Source: Rhodoferax sp. (GTDB taxonomy: Bacteria; Pseudomonadota; Gammaproteobacteria; Burkholderiales; Burkholderiaceae_C). From it: a stretch of DNA of 5,273 nucleotides. Shown piece after piece: positions 3,608-5,273 of this stretch. The notes under the pieces are model-generated. The model had not been told where the DNA came from. It made no database searches and was given only the letters and a program-made list of their open reading frames with translations. Location of the stretch: contig JAKFXU010000428.1 in assembly GCA_021731215.1 (NCBI GenBank), forward strand, positions 1 through 5,273, written 5' to 3'. Position numbers and translations under genes: made by a program. Every line of letters begins with the position of its first letter. Positions within the stretch are counted from its first letter, which is position 1.

Positions 3608-5273
3608 TCAGGACGGCGCGCCAAACACGGTGCGCCACAGGGTCAGCACGGCGTCGCGCTGGGCCTGCAACTCGGAGCCGAACACCTGGGTCGGCTCTTC
3701 GTTGAGTCGGGCCCGATGCTGCACCCGGCGCAGTTCGCGGTAGGCGTCGGCGCCGGCATGGCCGACGCCGGCGGGCAGCAGGCCGAGCGTTTCGGCGCGC
3801 TCGAGCAGCGCGATGTTGCCGGCGTTGGCCAGCAACTCGGGGTGCTGCGCCGCGTGGGCCAGCACCAGGTACTGCATGGCGAATTCGACATCGATCATGC
3901 CGCCGGGGCTGTGCTTGACGTCAAACGGCTGGCCGCGCGGCGTCGCTTTGAGCGGGTGGGCGGCGCGCACCCGCTCGCGCATGGCGACGATCTGCGCCTG
4001 CAAGGCGGGGGCAGCGCGCGCGGCGCTGATGACGGCGCCGCGCACGGCGTCAAAGCGCTGGCGCAGCGCGTCCTCACCTAGCACAAAACGGGCGCGCGTC
4101 ATGGCCTGGTGCTCCCAGGTCCAGGCGGTGTTGCTGCCGCGCTGTTGCTGGTAGTTGGCGTAGGCGTCAAAGCTGGTGACCAGCAGGCCGGCGTTGCCAT
4201 TGGGGCGCAGCGCGGTGTCGATTTCGTACAAGTCGCCCTCGCCGGTTTTGACCGTCAGCCAGTTGATCAGCTTGCGCACCAGGCTGGCATAGACCTCGGG
4301 TGCGCGCTCATCGTCGTCGGCGTAGACAAACACAATGTCCAGATCGCTGCCATAGCCGAGCTCCTTGCCGCCGAGTTTGCCGTAGGCAATGATGGCGAAC
4401 TGAGGCGTCTCCCGGTGCTTGTTTTTGAGCCGCTCCCAGCACCAGCGGGTGGTCACGCGCAGCACGGCTTCGGCCAGCGAACTCAGGTCGTCGGCCACCG
4501 CCTCGACGCTCAGCCGGCCTTCGAGGTCGCGCGCCAGGGTGCGAAACACTTCGGCGTGGTGGGCGCGGCGCAGCAGGTTGAGCAGGGCCTCGTCGTCGTC
4601 TTCGCCGCTGCCGGCCAGCGCGGCGCGGCGCTGTTCGAGCTCGCGCTCGAAGTCGGCCGGCGCAAAGCGCTCGTCGAGCATGTCGGCGCCGGCCAATTCG
4701 TCAATCACGCCCGGGTGCTGCAGCAGGTAGCGCGCCGGCCAGCGCGCCACCCCCAGCAAACGCAGCAGCCGCTCATGCACGTTGGGGCGCTCCAGCAGCA
4801 GGGCCAGGTAGCTTTCCCGGCGCAGCAGCGGCTCGATCCAGTCGGCCAGGCGCACTGCCGCCTGTTCACTGACCGTGCCCTGGCCAACCCATTGCGCGGT
4901 GCGCCCGAGCAGGCGCAGCAGCCGGGCACGCGCGTCTTCGCGCAAAGCCAGCATTCGCGGGTGCTCACGCCAGAGCGCCACCCGGGCCCGAAAATCGGGC
5001 GGCAGTTGCGCCAGCAACTCGTCAAAACTGGATGCTGTAACGGCGGACTTGGCGCCGTTGCCATTGCCATTGCCATTACAGCCTTTGCATCCTGGCTCAG
5101 CGCCGCCCAGCAGTGCGTCGAATTCCTGCGCCACCAGCTCGCGGTGCGCGTCGAGCTGGTGCAGCAAGGCCTGCGAACTGGCATAGCCCAGGGTGCGGGC
5201 GATCCAGTCCAGGTCATGGTCCTGCGTCGGCAGCACATGGGTTTGCTGGTCGTCCAGGTATTGGATGCGGTGC
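3608..5273 (-). CDS. glnE: Bifunctional glutamine synthetase adenylyltransferase/deadenylase, C-terminal part (5' end outside window)
   Basis: GlnE adds AMP to glutamine synthetase when nitrogen is plentiful and removes it when nitrogen is scarce, under PII (GlnB) control. The window holds the last 554 residues; E. coli GlnE has about 946. The frame is open to the right edge, and HRIQYLDDQQTHVLP at its start is the end of the N-terminal deadenylase domain, so an internal GTG at 5236 is not the start. A linker (to about residue 90) leads into helices and then the adenylyltransferase domain with FAIIAYGKLGGKELGYGSDL; the metal-binding GSDLD is residues 308-312 (4351-4337). TALRPNGNAG, WEHQAMTRAR and GGMIDVEFAMQYLVL follow as expected. 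The end is TGA at 3610-3608. No frameshift or lost key residue is seen. The linker carries a Cys/Asn/Gly-rich insert at residues 61-81 that I do not recognise from other GlnE proteins. Confidence 0.96.
   Translation of the reverse strand, partial: HRIQYLDDQQTHVLPTQDHDLDWIARTLGYASSQALLHQLDAHRELVAQEFDALLGGAEPGCKGCNGNGNGNGAKSAVTASSFDELLAQLPPDFRARVALWREHPRMLALREDARARLLRLLGRTAQWVGQGTVSEQAAVRLADWIEPLLRRESYLALLLERPNVHERLLRLLGVARWPARYLLQHPGVIDELAGADMLDERFAPADFERELEQRRAALAGSGEDDDEALLNLLRRAHHAEVFRTLARDLEGRLSVEAVADDLSSLAEAVLRVTTRWCWERLKNKHRETPQFAIIAYGKLGGKELGYGSDLDIVFVYADDDERAPEVYASLVRKLINWLTVKTGEGDLYEIDTALRPNGNAGLLVTSFDAYANYQQQRGSNTAWTWEHQAMTRARFVLGEDALRQRFDAVRGAVISAARAAPALQAQIVAMRERVRAAHPLKATPRGQPFDVKHSPGGMIDVEFAMQYLVLAHAAQHPELLANAGNIALLERAETLGLLPAGVGHAGADAYRELRRVQHRARLNEEPTQVFGSELQAQRDAVLTLWRTVFGAPS
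5030..5092. repeat. 63-bp imperfect palindrome inserted in frame in glnE
   Basis: Outer arms GGATGC (5030-5035) and GCATCC (5087-5092) pair perfectly; next, GCTGTAA (5034-5040) pairs with TTACAGC (5076-5082), and CGGCG (5041-5045) pairs with CGCCG (5053-5057). The block is 21 codons, in frame with glnE, and encodes GCKGCNGNGNGNGAKSAVTA plus a serine in the inter-domain linker. This resembles small in-frame palindromic elements tolerated in flexible protein regions. Local linker drift is the alternative. Confidence 0.45.
5058..5075. repeat. Hexanucleotide repeat (TTGCCA)x3
   Basis: Three perfect tandem TTGCCA units, read on the minus strand as TGGCAA, encode the alternating Asn-Gly stretch of the GlnE linker. 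The unit is a multiple of three, so copy number can change without shifting the frame. Confidence 0.85.

Noticed and set aside
1..5273. CRISPR array, tRNA, rRNA or known riboswitch
   Set aside because: No regularly spaced repeats, no cloverleaf-like sequence and no recognisable aptamer motif; nearly all of the window is protein-coding.

Overview
The window is GC-rich, bacterial and densely coding. Protein sequences and gene style suggest a betaproteobacterium, most likely Burkholderiales/Comamonadaceae-like; this is inferred from recognised protein families, not from a marker gene. Four regions can be read.

(1) Left edge, bases 1-442. The last ~106 codons of a glucarate dehydratase gene (gudD) run rightward. 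The gene is cut: homology begins one residue after the catalytic histidine (His339 in E. coli numbering). The ~121 bases to its left are unrelated to gudD, carry a strong stem-loop, and end in a ribosome-binding site plus ATG pointing leftward out of the window. The simplest reading is an insertion-sequence end that broke gudD. A 74-base gap with no convincing terminator then separates gudD from the convergent nrd genes.

(2) Bases 517-3481, minus strand: an anaerobic (class III) ribonucleotide reductase operon in the order nrdD, a 67-codon gene, nrdG. The large NrdD has the ATP cone, active-site cysteines and zinc motif but stops before the glycyl-radical site. That site (Arg-Val-Met-Gly-Tyr) lies on the separate 67-residue protein, which has its own strong Shine-Dalgarno and sits in the same frame as nrdD, past a single TAA. 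nrdG encodes the radical-SAM activase and overlaps the small gene. The three products together should form one working class III reductase making dNTPs without oxygen.

(3) Bases 3482-3607, the nrd control region: two NrdR-type boxes 31 bp apart next to the start codon and, further upstream, a near-perfect FNR/Anr box. Expression should rise in anaerobiosis and be limited by NrdR when dNTPs suffice.

(4) Bases 3608-5273, minus strand: the C-terminal part of glnE (glutamine synthetase adenylyltransferase), whose 5' end lies outside the window. Its inter-domain linker holds a 63-bp, in-frame, imperfectly palindromic insert with a hexanucleotide repeat.

The most notable item is the reductase split into a catalytic subunit and a detachable glycyl-radical subunit.
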